Source: Halpernia sp048269545
GTDB lineage: Bacteria; Bacteroidota; Bacteroidia; Flavobacteriales; Weeksellaceae
Direction: 5' to 3'
NCBI RefSeq assembly: GCF_048269545.1
Contig: NZ_JBLXIJ010000001.1
Location: 1-64,000, forward strand
Length of the DNA stretch: 64,000 nt
Shown: positions 51,327 to 62,211 of the stretch, in pieces
How positions within the stretch are numbered: the stretch's first letter is position 1
How the letters are laid out: every line of letters begins with the position of its first letter
Position numbers and translations under genes: made by a program
The notes under the pieces: model-generated
What the model saw: only the letters and a program-made list of their open reading frames with translations
Told to the model about the DNA's origin: nothing
Database searches by the model: none

Positions 51327-54300
51327 TTAAAATCCATTACCTCCAAAAGTGAAAGTCGCAGTAATTCCTGCTCTTATTGTGGAAAGTGGAAAAGCTGTAG
51401 AAATCTTATATTTAGTCATTAATTGATCATAAAAGAATTTTAAATTAAAGTTTTTAGACATATTATAATCTGCAGAAAGTCTTACCGATAATAATCTCTG
51501 TCCGCCAGTAACTTGTGAATCATTTTTTAAAATATTAGTAATTTTAGTTTTACTATCTCGTAAAGAAAAATCTCCACGAATATTTAAATCACTTTTTATT
51601 TTTTTCTCTTTTCCTTTAAAATTAAAATTAAGTTGTAAATCTTTTAATAGATATCCAAAACCAATAACATATTCATTTCCTGCATCTTCTGTTAAAGTAT
51701 GATTAACCAAACCAAGTAAAAATGCACGATCTCTGTTATACATTACTCTGAATTGGAAATTATTTCTCATCGTAAAATCTCCTCCAATAAGCGGTGCAAA
51801 AGCTTCAACATAGCCGACTTGTGAAAAAGAATAAGGATTAAAAATATCACCAAAAGTATCTCGGTTGTTTCCGCCGGTATTTTGTGCATTATAATAATCT
51901 ATACTGCTTTGAATTCCTGTGGCTGTGTAAGTTGAAGTATAAGAATGTAAAATATCAAATTTAGAAAATTGGCTGTTTATAAACGGAATATTCTTTAATC
52001 CAGAATAGGTAATTCTCCAATTCGGCATAGGAAAAGCAGATTTTTTTGCGTCTCCGAGATGGGAAGAACCTGTTTTTCCTTCTATCGCATTTTGAAAAGC
52101 GGGGATTAAAACATAGGCATTTGCAAGACTATGTCCGTCGGTAAAACCATTTGCATCAACTGTTCCGCCATAAGACTGGGAAATTTGTCGAGCATTTGCA
52201 ATTATATTATCATAAATAGTTTCACCATCCGTAAATGCGGTATTGAAAGTCCACGCCGTGCGAGAATAGGAAACAAATTCATTTCCATAAGAGAAATCAA
52301 AAAATGGAGTTGAAGGATTTGCATCTACATTAAAACCACCTTGCGTAAAGTTTCTGTTGTAATTTTTTAAAATATTAAAATCTATTCTAAAATCATTTAC
52401 GGGCATTATTTGCAAATTCGCAGTCAGATTTTTACTGTTGAGTTCTGTGTATGGATCATTTAAATAAGTAGAATTTGAAAGCCAACCGCGTTCTATTGCA
52501 ATTCTTCTAATATCCGCTTGAGAACCAAGTAAGAAACCTGCAGTTGGTCCGCCTAAAGTTTGTCCGTAACCGTACCAATTTGGCGCAGAAAGTAAACCTG
52601 GAAGTACAATTCCGTTATTTTCATTATAAGAAATATCGAGTTGTTTTACAGAAGTTAAAGCAAATGCAATTGCTTGTAAAGGCGTGAGTTTATTTTTGAA
52701 TTTATAATTTTTAAATTGGAATTTTTTATTTTTTTGGGACCATTCTTTAGTGTAAACATTATTTAAAGAATCTATTTCCTGACGGCGTTTTTGCAGAGTT
52801 TTATTCATCTTTTGGAAATATTTAAACTTGCTAAAAAATTTCGGAATATCTACAGTAGAAGTCGCAACAATATTATTTGTGTTTTGCCCGATACTTCCTA
52901 AATTTCCATCTGGACTGTTCAATAAAACCGTTGATCTTGCATTCCAATTGTACTGAAAACCATAACCAACTTCTGCATTTATAAAATCTAAATAGGGCAA
53001 AAACTCAAAAGGCAATCTATAATTTAATTGAACTCTGTGATTGTAAAGAACTGGTCTTCCTGCGCGTAAAGGATCTTGAAAAATAGAGGAAGTGTTCATA
53101 TTATAAACATTCACATTATCATTTAAAGTTCGCATTGCAGAATTTATTTCTAATTTTAAGGATTTTGTAAAGTTAAATCCAATTCCATATTGCCATCCAA
53201 AATAGAAATTATTATTTTTAATTATATCAAAATCGTTTCCTGGAATTCCAGAAACCAATGCATCAATATTTCTAAACTGAAGTTCGTTATAATTTCTATC
53301 AATCTCCGCTCGGAAAGATAATCTTGTAGGAACTGGATTAAAGTTTATTTCTTTTATCCAACGTAAATATTTGTAAGATTTTGCGGTGTCACTTATCATT
53401 TTATTAAAAGGACGAACAACATAAGGTTTGAAACTAAAATTGTAATCTACATAACCCCGCAAATATTGGCGGTAATTTCTTGTGGTATAAATATCACGAT
53501 AAAAATCGTCGTTATAAATCGTTGTTAATGAAAGATTTTCTACATCATAAAATTTAGGTTTCTTCGTAGTATTTACACGTTCTTTATGCAGATTTACAAC
53601 TCCGATACTTCTTTGTTGTGTATAAGTTCGTGCTACTTTTTTAAGTTTTTCTTTATTTTTAGCATTAGCAAATTCAATATCATTATCTAATGGATTGTAT
53701 TTTGGGTCTTGAATGGTTTGCGAATAAGAATAATTAACAGGAATTTTTAAACCTAATTTTTCTGGTAAAAATTTATCCACATTTACCGTCGTATTTATAC
53801 TAAATGAAGAATTATTATTTTGAGAGCGTTCTGCAGGTTTTTCTACAATACTTCCGAAACCAATGGTTGAAAAAGAGCCATTTGCATTTACTATTGCAAA
53901 ATCTCCAAGGTTAAAATTTAAAGACGCATTTCCTGCGTAACCTCCTTTATTATCAATCCCAGAAAGTCGCATTTCATCTACCCAAAGAATTAAATCTTTT
54001 GGACCAGGAAGCGGTGCTGATTTTGCTTGGGTATTTTTATAATTATTTCGAACACCAATCATTATGGTTGTAATATTTCCTAAACTTGGGCGTCCTTTTA
54101 CATATATTTTTTTGTCACTATCACCAAAGGTTGGATCATTGTAGCGATCTGTAATTAAATTTGCAGCATTATCATCTCGGTTTTGTTTCGCTTCTACAAA
54201 TTTTTGAATTTCTAAATTCACATTATTTTCTACCGGCCAAATTTCTAATGGCGATTTTGCATTTTGAGCGGTGTATTTTAAAGAAGCTTCATATTCATAA

Positions 54301-57300
54301 TAATTGTCTGTCGCATCACTTCCAAAACGAATAAAGAATTTAGCATTTGGATCTAAATCACTTGACATTAAATTTTTCAAATCTTCTGCGTGTACAAAAA
54401 CTTCTAATTTTTTGTAACGTCTCATATCCAATTGTGTGTTTTTAAAAACACCTCTCGCTTCGTCACGTAAATCAGTCGCTTTTAAATAAAGAGACGCTTC
54501 ATTTTGTCTTTGTGCTCCTGCATTTCCACTTAAAACTTGTCTATCAATTCCCGGAGGTAAAACGTAAGGCGGCTTTCCACCAGAATTTTCTTCTAAATTA
54601 ACACTTCCAACATCAAAATTATTATTTTGAGTTACTGGAGCCGCAGTTCCTTCATCAATGGATGTTACAGAAGAACTCGCAATATTTTTTGTGTATTTTC
54701 TCCAATCACTTCTCACCAAATCAAAAGTACCAAAACGCAAAGTGGAGGTTTGATCAAATCCTTTTAAAAGCATTCTTGCAAAACGCACATTATTTAAAAT
54801 AGAATTATCATGCGCTCCGAAATTTTGATCATATTGTGCAACAGGAATTCTAAATAAAAACCATTTATTAGTTCCAATTTGTCCGTTTTGAAATTTGGTT
54901 TTAACTTCACGCATATCCACAATATTATTTTGACCAACTACCAAATCAGTTTTAGTTAAATCAATTGTATATTGATTATAATTTTCGTTTTGATCTAAAT
55001 TATAATCTCCATTTGCATCTTCTGCGTCTGGAGTTTGTGAAGAAACTTCCAAAGAATTACTTTGAGAATTTCCTTGTGGATTTCGGAAATAACGGTATCT
55101 GTCTGTTAAAGAAGCAGCTAAAACACCTTGAAATTTATCAGATAAATAATATAAAAAATTATCAGAAGCTGGATCATTTGTTTGTGTTACTGGATTTATT
55201 GCGGTGAAATTATATTTTTCACTTTCTGATAAATCGTCTAATCCATCCAAGCCTAAATCTTGCGCAGTTCTTTCTTCACCTTCAGTAGAAAACGCATATA
55301 AAATGGGAAATTGATTTGGCTGAATTCCTAAATTTGTTGTGGTAATATTTGCTGGAACATTTGGCGTTGGTAAACCATTTTCATATTGTAGTTTACCGTC
55401 TTTTAAAACATCTTCAGAAACATTTCCTAATTGTAATAAAAGTTTTGGAGCGGCTCCAAGATTTTTTCCATCCGCATAAGGATCCATCAACCAAAATTCT
55501 ACATATTCTATATTAGAATTTACAAAATTTGACACTGAAATTGGTCTCATTAAACCTGCCCATCTTTGTTGTGTGCTTTCTAATGCAGGATTAAAATTAT
55601 AAGGTCCTCTTTCTGTAGGATAATAAGTGACATCAAAAGTATTGGTGTAAGTTTGTTCTCCTGCAACAAAATCTCGGTTATCAAATAATTCTGATAATTG
55701 AACTCTTCTTGAAGCGTGGTTCGAAACGGTTTGTGCATTAATTCCATTCGGAGCTTTTCCACCGACTCCGTAAAATCTTGGATCTATATTATACCAAGAA
55801 ATCAAACCTCTTCCAAAACCATTTTGAATATTATCATTTAAACCCGCGCCTGCAAAAACAGGATCGTTTTGATTTTGTTCTGGTTTGGAAGCTAAACTCC
55901 AAGAAGAGGGATCTTTTAAAGAAATTTTAGAAGTGGTTTGTTCAAAATCATCAATGTAAGATTGATTATCTGTTCCTTTATTTTGACCTGGAAGTAAATA
56001 CGCACCTTCAGCCATGAAATTTAAATTAGACGGCGCTTCTGTATTTACAAAAGGAATTTTATCTGTTAATCTTGTAAGGAAAGGAAATTGATTATTGTAC
56101 AATAAATTAAAACCAAACATAGTATTATTAACCGCTTCTTCGCCAAAATTTACTTTTTGTGTTAAAGGTCTTTCTGCATAATTGACAACAGTTGCACCAA
56201 TTGTTAAATGGTCATTAAACTTTCTTTCCAAATTTAAACCATAAAAACTCTTTCTTTGTGTGTCAAAAGTGAGTTGATTTTCTAATGAAATATTAATTGC
56301 TTGTCCAGAGTTTTTAACAGTTTCATTAATTATATTAACTGAACCCAATAAATAATCTACCGTATAATCTTGTCCTTCAGTTAATTGAACGCCATTTGCA
56401 GTTACTTTTACTGAACCTTGCGGAACATTAATTGCGCCGAGAGAAATTCCACTTCCTTGCGCGCCTTTGTATCTTCCTTCTAAAGTATATCTTAAAGCGA
56501 GATTACTTTCAGAAGCGACTTGCTTTTGCTGATTATATAGATCATTAAAAACATAATTCGGATCATTTGTACCTAAAACGCTTTGCAAATATTGACCGAA
56601 AGGTTTTGCTTTAGTAAAAATTAATTTTCCATTTTCTGCATCAATTGTAATTCCCGGAACAAAATCAAAAATTCCGTCGCCCGTTTCTGAACCGTTGCTT
56701 TGCAAATCATTATTTAAATTAAGACGGTCCCAATTAAATAATTTTAATAAAGTTTTATCTTGAATTGGAGTATTTGGTAAATAATTTACTTTCCCTCCTG
56801 TTTGCGGATCGCGGTAAAAAACATTTAATAAAAACCCATCGGAATTTACTTGATTCGCATTTAATGGATAAATATTTTTCATCATTAAATCCCACATCGG
56901 AGAAGTGGTTTTTACAATGTTATTTGGTTTTAAAACTTTGGTAATAATTACAGGACTTTCTTCAGAAAATTCTCCAACTTTATAAACTTTATTGTCACCA
57001 TTCAACGTATAAGAATAAGCAACCGCTAAAAGTTGATTGTCATTGAGTCTTTGGTTTAAATTAATATAACCCAATTGCGGATTAAAAGTAAATTCACTAT
57101 TACTTAAACGCCGAGATTTTCTATTAAAAATGAAATTTTCTCCGTCTTTGTAAATTTCAGAACCGCCGCTTGCATTTGGTAAATTTTGTCCATTGATTGC
57201 ATTATAAGCTGTATTTACATCGCGCAAAGTGGGACCTAAATTTTGTAAACTTTGGTATAAATTATTTTGAGAATTATCTGGATAACCTGAAATGCCATCA

Positions 57301-58397
57301 CCTAAATCTCGAATTCCAATTAAACCTTTTTGCTCCTGAAGATTTCCCGAACCTTGATCTAAAACCCAAGCTTCAATTCTTGTAATATTGATTCTAGAAT
57401 TTATTTGTGGATAATTGAGTAAGGAATTATCGTAATTATTTAAAAAATAATGTCCTAAAAAATAATGTTGATTATCTTCATAATCAATCGCATTTAATTT
57501 AAAAGTATTTAAAACGCCACCGCCTTGAACGACAATATTTCTAGCTTCTCCTTGCTGTTGTGATAAAACCAAAGTTCCCGTAGTTTTTCCCAATTGAAAT
57601 TCAGTTTTTAAACCAAATAAACTTTCAGAACCTCTAATTAAACTGGTAGAAAGTGGCATATTTACATTTCCAAATTCTAATCTTTTTATAATTTTATCTT
57701 CACCGCCCGTTGTTTTATCATTCAAACCTTTGCTTTGCAAATCTTGCCAAGTTCCTTTTGCTTGATAAACGAGATTCATTTTATTTTCAAAAGCGAAACC
57801 ACTTTGGGTATCATAATTGGCTTTTAATTGTAAATTCTCGCCCACTTTTCCTAATAAACCAAGCTGAATTCTTTGTTGAATATTGACTGCAAAACTGGTT
57901 CTATTTTGTGGAAGAATTAAAGGATTATCAATTTTTTGGTATAAAATTCCCAAATCAAATGAGGCAAAACCTTGTGGAATAATTTCAATTTTATTACCGC
58001 CAAAAATAGTTTCAAATAATTTATTTTTTATGGTAACACTTGGAATAAAACCTTTCTTTTCCGGATCAGTCTGATCGTTTCTGTAAACTAAATTGTTTTT
58101 ATCAGATTTTTCACGATAGTAAGAACTGATTTGGTTATTCTTTACATAAGTTTGATATTCTGTGGGTGTCATTGCCACTGGATTTCCTGTAACAAAATTG
58201 CCAATTTTTGGATACAAATAATACATGTTGCTTTGTATGTCATAAAAAGCATCATATCGAATCGGACTGGGAAGACTAAACTGTTTTCTTACAATGGTAC
58301 TATCTTCAGGAACTTTTTGCGCCCAAGTTTTAGTAAAACAAAAACATAAAAACAGTAGTGTGATTAATCTATACAGAAAAATATTTTTTTTCTTCAA
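51327..58397 (-). CDS. sprA: SprA, type IX secretion outer-membrane translocon
   Basis: A 2356-residue exported protein with signal peptide (1-26, ending TKTWAQ). Length and overall make-up, with long beta-strand-rich stretches, match SprA, the very large outer-membrane beta-barrel through which T9SS cargo passes in flavobacteria; it is also needed for gliding in motile species. The C-terminus (RAGITATFTFGGNGF) ends in an aromatic residue, as outer-membrane barrels do. It starts 3 bases after ruvA, which overlaps maeB, so expression is coupled to housekeeping genes. No other T9SS core gene (porV, gldK-N, sov paralogue) is in the window. Confidence 0.93.
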   Translation of the reverse strand: MKKKNIFLYRLITLLFLCFCFTKTWAQKVPEDSTIVRKQFSLPSPIRYDAFYDIQSNMYYLYPKIGNFVTGNPVAMTPTEYQTYVKNNQISSYYREKSDKNNLVYRNDQTDPEKKGFIPSVTIKNKLFETIFGGNKIEIIPQGFASFDLGILYQKIDNPLILPQNRTSFAVNIQQRIQLGLLGKVGENLQLKANYDTQSGFAFENKMNLVYQAKGTWQDLQSKGLNDKTTGGEDKIIKRLEFGNVNMPLSTSLIRGSESLFGLKTEFQLGKTTGTLVLSQQQGEARNIVVQGGGVLNTFKLNAIDYEDNQHYFLGHYFLNNYDNSLLNYPQINSRINITRIEAWVLDQGSGNLQEQKGLIGIRDLGDGISGYPDNSQNNLYQSLQNLGPTLRDVNTAYNAINGQNLPNASGGSEIYKDGENFIFNRKSRRLSNSEFTFNPQLGYINLNQRLNDNQLLAVAYSYTLNGDNKVYKVGEFSEESPVIITKVLKPNNIVKTTSPMWDLMMKNIYPLNANQVNSDGFLLNVFYRDPQTGGKVNYLPNTPIQDKTLLKLFNWDRLNLNNDLQSNGSETGDGIFDFVPGITIDAENGKLIFTKAKPFGQYLQSVLGTNDPNYVFNDLYNQQKQVASESNLALRYTLEGRYKGAQGSGISLGAINVPQGSVKVTANGVQLTEGQDYTVDYLLGSVNIINETVKNSGQAINISLENQLTFDTQRKSFYGLNLERKFNDHLTIGATVVNYAERPLTQKVNFGEEAVNNTMFGFNLLYNNQFPFLTRLTDKIPFVNTEAPSNLNFMAEGAYLLPGQNKGTDNQSYIDDFEQTTSKISLKDPSSWSLASKPEQNQNDPVFAGAGLNDNIQNGFGRGLISWYNIDPRFYGVGGKAPNGINAQTVSNHASRRVQLSELFDNRDFVAGEQTYTNTFDVTYYPTERGPYNFNPALESTQQRWAGLMRPISVSNFVNSNIEYVEFWLMDPYADGKNLGAAPKLLLQLGNVSEDVLKDGKLQYENGLPTPNVPANITTTNLGIQPNQFPILYAFSTEGEERTAQDLGLDGLDDLSESEKYNFTAINPVTQTNDPASDNFLYYLSDKFQGVLAASLTDRYRYFRNPQGNSQSNSLEVSSQTPDAEDANGDYNLDQNENYNQYTIDLTKTDLVVGQNNIVDMREVKTKFQNGQIGTNKWFLFRIPVAQYDQNFGAHDNSILNNVRFARMLLKGFDQTSTLRFGTFDLVRSDWRKYTKNIASSSVTSIDEGTAAPVTQNNNFDVGSVNLEENSGGKPPYVLPPGIDRQVLSGNAGAQRQNEASLYLKATDLRDEARGVFKNTQLDMRRYKKLEVFVHAEDLKNLMSSDLDPNAKFFIRFGSDATDNYYEYEASLKYTAQNAKSPLEIWPVENNVNLEIQKFVEAKQNRDDNAANLITDRYNDPTFGDSDKKIYVKGRPSLGNITTIMIGVRNNYKNTQAKSAPLPGPKDLILWVDEMRLSGIDNKGGYAGNASLNFNLGDFAIVNANGSFSTIGFGSIVEKPAERSQNNNSSFSINTTVNVDKFLPEKLGLKIPVNYSYSQTIQDPKYNPLDNDIEFANAKNKEKLKKVARTYTQQRSIGVVNLHKERVNTTKKPKFYDVENLSLTTIYNDDFYRDIYTTRNYRQYLRGYVDYNFSFKPYVVRPFNKMISDTAKSYKYLRWIKEINFNPVPTRLSFRAEIDRNYNELQFRNIDALVSGIPGNDFDIIKNNNFYFGWQYGIGFNFTKSLKLEINSAMRTLNDNVNVYNMNTSSIFQDPLRAGRPVLYNHRVQLNYRLPFEFLPYLDFINAEVGYGFQYNWNARSTVLLNSPDGNLGSIGQNTNNIVATSTVDIPKFFSKFKYFQKMNKTLQKRRQEIDSLNNVYTKEWSQKNKKFQFKNYKFKNKLTPLQAIAFALTSVKQLDISYNENNGIVLPGLLSAPNWYGYGQTLGGPTAGFLLGSQADIRRIAIERGWLSNSTYLNDPYTELNSKNLTANLQIMPVNDFRIDFNILKNYNRNFTQGGFNVDANPSTPFFDFSYGNEFVSYSRTAWTFNTAFTDGETIYDNIIANARQISQSYGGTVDANGFTDGHSLANAYVLIPAFQNAIEGKTGSSHLGDAKKSAFPMPNWRITYSGLKNIPFINSQFSKFDILHSYTSTYTATGIQSSIDYYNAQNTGGNNRDTFGDIFNPYSFSQVGYVEAFAPLIGGDFTMRNNFQFRVMYNRDRAFLLGLVNHTLTEDAGNEYVIGFGYLLKDLQLNFNFKGKEKKIKSDLNIRGDFSLRDSKTKITNILKNDSQVTGGQRLLSVRLSADYNMSKNFNLKFFYDQLMTKYKISTAFPLSTIRAGITATFTFGGNGF

Positions 58398-58400
58398 ATG

Positions 58401-58985
58401 TTAAATCTTTTTTAAAATCTGCTTTACCAATTCTTCTGTTGTAAACGCTGGATTTTCTTTTAAAATTTTATCTGCCAATTTCTCGCTCATCTTTTTAGGA
58501 ATTCCTAAAACCTCTAAAGCAGATAACGATTCTTCTTTGATTTTATTATCTGCAAATTGAGAAATATTTTCTTCAGAAAGCCCGAATTTCTGCACCTTAT
58601 CTCGCAAATCTACAATAATTCTTTCAGCTGTTTTTGTACCAATTCCTTTTGCTTTTTGAATCAATCTGCTATTACCAGATTGTATGGCATTTGCGATTTC
58701 TTCTAAGCTAAAAGTGGAGAGTAAAATGAGTGTAGAAACGGCTCCAACTCCATTAACACTAATTAACAAATTAAACATTTCTTTTTCTAAAAGAGTGTTA
58801 AAACCAAAAAGCAAATTAGCATCTTCACGAATAATTTGCTGGATGAAAATAAAAATATTTTCATTTAATTTTATTTTATCTGAAGTTTGCAAACTAATTG
58901 CCACCAAATAACCAACGCCGTTGCATTCTACAACGCAAGAAGTGGGCTGAATTTCTAAAACTTTTCCTCTTAAAGAATAAATCAT
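58401..58985 (-). CDS. ruvA: Holliday junction branch migration protein RuvA
   Basis: A 194-residue protein that binds Holliday junctions and loads the RuvB motor. The N-terminal OB fold (MIYSLRGKVLEIQPTSCVVE) and the helix-hairpin-helix region (FNLLISVNGVGAVSTLILLS and KAKGIGTKTAERIIVDLRDK) are intact. The C-terminal RuvB-binding part ends the protein. It overlaps the maeB stop by 4 bases and is followed by sprA at 3 bases, so translation is probably coupled across all three. RuvB is elsewhere. Confidence 0.96.
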   Translation of the reverse strand: MIYSLRGKVLEIQPTSCVVECNGVGYLVAISLQTSDKIKLNENIFIFIQQIIREDANLLFGFNTLLEKEMFNLLISVNGVGAVSTLILLSTFSLEEIANAIQSGNSRLIQKAKGIGTKTAERIIVDLRDKVQKFGLSEENISQFADNKIKEESLSALEVLGIPKKMSEKLADKILKENPAFTTEELVKQILKKI

Positions 58986-61279
58986 AATTTATTTTTAGAT
59001 AATTCTTTCTTCTGCGCATCCAAAACCGCAATCGTCGCAAGATTTACTATTTCTTCCACACTTGCACGCATTTGTAACACGTGAACTGGTTTGTTTAAAC
59101 CCATTAAAATGGGACCAATTGTTTGCGCTACTTTCATTCCGCGGATAATTTTATAGGAAAGATTCGCACTTTCTAGAGTGGGGAAAATAAAAGTATTTGC
59201 AGGTGTCGTTCCTAATTTTGAAAAAGGATAATCTGAAAGATGATCGCTGTTCATTGCAAAATCCGGTTGAATTTCTCCATCCACAATCATTTTCGGGAAT
59301 TTTTCGTGCAGCATTTTTACAGCAGATGCTACTTTTTTAGAAACTTCCGCTTTTGCCGTAAAATTCTCGTAAGACAACATAGCAATTCTGGGTTCTATAG
59401 CGAAAGATTTTACCGTCATTTCAGACATTTTTGCAATAGAAACCAAATCTTCCGCAGACGGATTTTTATTAATAGAAGTATCTGCAAAGAAGTATGGTTT
59501 TTTCTCAGATAAAATCATCATCATTGAAGCCACTTTTTCAACGCCTTTCTCTCTATCAATTATTTCCAAAATGGGTTTTATAACGGAAGAATAATTTTTA
59601 GAAAAACCAACAATTAAAGCGTCTGTATCACCGTTTTTTAACATTAAAGGCCCAAAAAAATCTCTTTGGCGAACGTAACGTTTTGCTTTGTATTCGTTTA
59701 CACCTTTTCGTTTGCGTAAATCCCAAAGCATTTCTCGGTATTTTATACGGTTTTCTTCTTGGTCATCATCGGCTGGATCTACAATTGGAACATCTAAATC
59801 AATTCCAAATTTTTTCATTTGCTCTTTAATGTATTTTTTTTCTCCCAATAAAATGGGATGTGCAATTCCTTCTTCGTAAAGAATTTGCGCCGCTTTTAAA
59901 ACATTATATTCTTCCGCATTTGAAAGTGTGACACGTTTCGGATTAGAACGCGCTCTGTTTTGCATCATTCGGATGAGTTTTTCATCACGACCCATTCTGT
60001 CTAAAAGTTGATTTTCATAGAACTCAAAATCTTCAATATTTTTTCTTGCAATTCCACTTTCCATCGCCGCTTTTGCAACTGCCATGGAAACTCTTGTAAT
60101 TAAACGGTTATCAAATGGTTTTGGAATAAAATATTCTGGTCCAAAATTTAAAGTTTTAAGATTATAAGTTAAAACTACCGCTTCTGGAACTGGTTCTTTA
60201 GCCAAATCAGCGATTGCATAAACTGCAGCTAACTTCATTTCTTCATTAATTCCTGTTGCTTGAACGTCTAATGCGCCACGAAAAATATAAGGAAAACCGA
60301 GAACATTATTTACTTGATTTGGAAAATCACTTCTTCCAGTCGCCATCAAAACATCTTTGCGTGTTTCCATCGCCAAATTATAATCAATTTCTGGATCTGG
60401 ATTTGCCAAAGCAAAAACGATAGGGTTTTTTGCCATACTTTTCAACATTTCTGGTAAAACGACATTTCCTTTAGATAAGCCCACAAAAACATCAGCATTT
60501 TCTAAAGCTTCACTTAAGGTTGTTTTATCCGTTTTAGAAACATAATCTAATTTTTCCGCGGTGAGATTTGCACGTTTATGATTAATCACTCCTTTGCTGT
60601 CACACATTAAAATATTTTCTTTTTTCAATCCTAAAGCCATATAAAGATTGGTACAAGCAATTGCTGCAGCTCCTGCTCCATTAACAACCATTTTAATTTT
60701 TTCAATTTTTTTATTGGCAATTTGTAAAGCATTAATTAAAGCTGCCGCAGAAATAATTGCAGTTCCGTGTTGATCATCGTGCATTAAAGGAATATTTAAT
60801 TCCTCTTTTAATTTTTGTTCTATGTAAAAAGCTTCAGGTGCTTTGATGTCTTCTAAATTAATTCCACCAAAAGTGGGCGCAATTCCTTTTACAATTTCAA
60901 TAAATTTATCAGGATCTTTTTCATTAATTTCAATATCGAAAACATTAATGTCTGCAAAAATTTTAAATAATAAACCTTTTCCTTCCATCACTGGTTTAGA
61001 AGCTTCCGGACCAATGTCGCCTAAACCTAAAACGGCAGTTCCATTAGAAATAACAGCTACTAAATTTCCTTTTCCGGTATAATCATATACTTTTTCTGGA
61101 TGATCAAAAATTTCCATACAAGGAATTGCAACGCCTGGAGAATAAGCTAAAGACAAATCTCTTTGAGTAGAATGCGGTTTTGAAGGAATAACTTCTACTT
61201 TTCCCTTTGGCTCTGATTGATGATAATCTAAAGCTGCTTTTATAAAATTTTTCTGATCTCTATTTGTTTTATTACTCAT
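58982..61279 (-). CDS. maeB: NADP-dependent malic enzyme, MaeB type
   Basis: A 765-residue hybrid enzyme. The N-terminal malic-enzyme part (about 1-425) converts malate to pyruvate and CO2; motifs include SLAYSPGVAIPC, the nucleotide loop MVVNGAGAAAIAC and HDDQHGTAI. The C-terminal half (about 430-765) is a phosphotransacetylase-like domain that in MaeB serves regulation rather than catalysis. This two-domain build is typical. It starts 9 bases after the kinase-like gene and overlaps ruvA by 4 bases. Confidence 0.95.
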   Translation of the reverse strand: MSNKTNRDQKNFIKAALDYHQSEPKGKVEVIPSKPHSTQRDLSLAYSPGVAIPCMEIFDHPEKVYDYTGKGNLVAVISNGTAVLGLGDIGPEASKPVMEGKGLLFKIFADINVFDIEINEKDPDKFIEIVKGIAPTFGGINLEDIKAPEAFYIEQKLKEELNIPLMHDDQHGTAIISAAALINALQIANKKIEKIKMVVNGAGAAAIACTNLYMALGLKKENILMCDSKGVINHKRANLTAEKLDYVSKTDKTTLSEALENADVFVGLSKGNVVLPEMLKSMAKNPIVFALANPDPEIDYNLAMETRKDVLMATGRSDFPNQVNNVLGFPYIFRGALDVQATGINEEMKLAAVYAIADLAKEPVPEAVVLTYNLKTLNFGPEYFIPKPFDNRLITRVSMAVAKAAMESGIARKNIEDFEFYENQLLDRMGRDEKLIRMMQNRARSNPKRVTLSNAEEYNVLKAAQILYEEGIAHPILLGEKKYIKEQMKKFGIDLDVPIVDPADDDQEENRIKYREMLWDLRKRKGVNEYKAKRYVRQRDFFGPLMLKNGDTDALIVGFSKNYSSVIKPILEIIDREKGVEKVASMMMILSEKKPYFFADTSINKNPSAEDLVSIAKMSEMTVKSFAIEPRIAMLSYENFTAKAEVSKKVASAVKMLHEKFPKMIVDGEIQPDFAMNSDHLSDYPFSKLGTTPANTFIFPTLESANLSYKIIRGMKVAQTIGPILMGLNKPVHVLQMRASVEEIVNLATIAVLDAQKKELSKNKL

Positions 61280-61288
61280 AATTTTTTT

Positions 61289-62155
61289 CTAATTTTTTAA
61301 TTTCGGCAAAATGTATTTTAAATGATATTCTGCCAAACTTTCGATTGGTCTTTGCACCACTTTTCCAACGGTTAAATGCATTTCTGCTGCAGCTGCTCGC
61401 AAAATATCTTCATAATAATGTGCGATTGAACCAATAAAATTTATTTCACAATTTTTACTTTCTTCATAAGGTAAAACTTGGTAATCTAAAAAGTTTTTAA
61501 TTTCTTCAAATACTAAGTGTTGTAAATATGGATGTGATTTTCTTTCTAAAATAAAGCGACTGAAATCTGCGAGATATGCATTTGCTCGAGGATTGTGATA
61601 CATATTACTAATGACATCTTCTATTTTGAGATTGTACGTTTTAGCAAATTCATCATGCAAATCTGCAGGAAACTTTTTCATAAAATAATTTTTCAAAAGT
61701 ATTTTTCCCAAAGCATTTCCGCTTCCTTCATCACCAATTAAAAATCCCAAAGACGGCAAATCCCGCCTTATGTTTTCCCCGTCAAAAAAGCAAGAATTAG
61801 AACCTGTTCCAAGAATACAAATTACCGCTGGTTTTCCATCATAAGCTGCATAAGCTGCCGCAGTCATATCTTCTTTAACAAAAATATTTGCATTAAAAAA
61901 AACTTTTTTTAATTCTTGCTCTACTAAAAGACAATTTTCTGGAACGCCACAACCAGAACCATAGAAAAATAAATATTCTATTTTGGTGGATTCTGTAAAA
62001 AGTTGAGGGTTTTTATTTATTTCTGCGGGAATGAGATGCGCATCTATAATATTAGGATTAAAACCAATTGTTTCAGTTTTAAAAAGTAGTTTTCCGGTAT
62101 TATCGAGAATAATCCAGTCACATTTGGTAGAACCGCCATCTACAATTGCAAACAT
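61289..62155 (-). CDS. BadF/BadG-type kinase, N-acetylglucosamine kinase-like
   Basis: A 288-residue ASKHA-fold protein. The phosphate-1 motif is VDGGSTKCDWI (residues 4-14), followed by ILGTGSNSCFF (the phosphate-2 loop) and GFLIGDEGSGNALG. This set is that of the BadF/BadG/BcrA/BcrD ATPase family, which in Bacteroidota is mostly annotated as N-acetylglucosamine kinase. The substrate is inference. It lies 9 bases before maeB, so it probably heads the maeB-ruvA-sprA operon. A muramic acid or amino-sugar kinase is an alternative. Confidence 0.8.
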   Translation of the reverse strand: MFAIVDGGSTKCDWIILDNTGKLLFKTETIGFNPNIIDAHLIPAEINKNPQLFTESTKIEYLFFYGSGCGVPENCLLVEQELKKVFFNANIFVKEDMTAAAYAAYDGKPAVICILGTGSNSCFFDGENIRRDLPSLGFLIGDEGSGNALGKILLKNYFMKKFPADLHDEFAKTYNLKIEDVISNMYHNPRANAYLADFSRFILERKSHPYLQHLVFEEIKNFLDYQVLPYEESKNCEINFIGSIAHYYEDILRAAAAEMHLTVGKVVQRPIESLAEYHLKYILPKLKN

Positions 62156-62211
62156 ATTTTAGCAAATTTTAAGAGTGCTAAAATAAGAATTAATCTTTAG
62201 ATTAAAATTGC

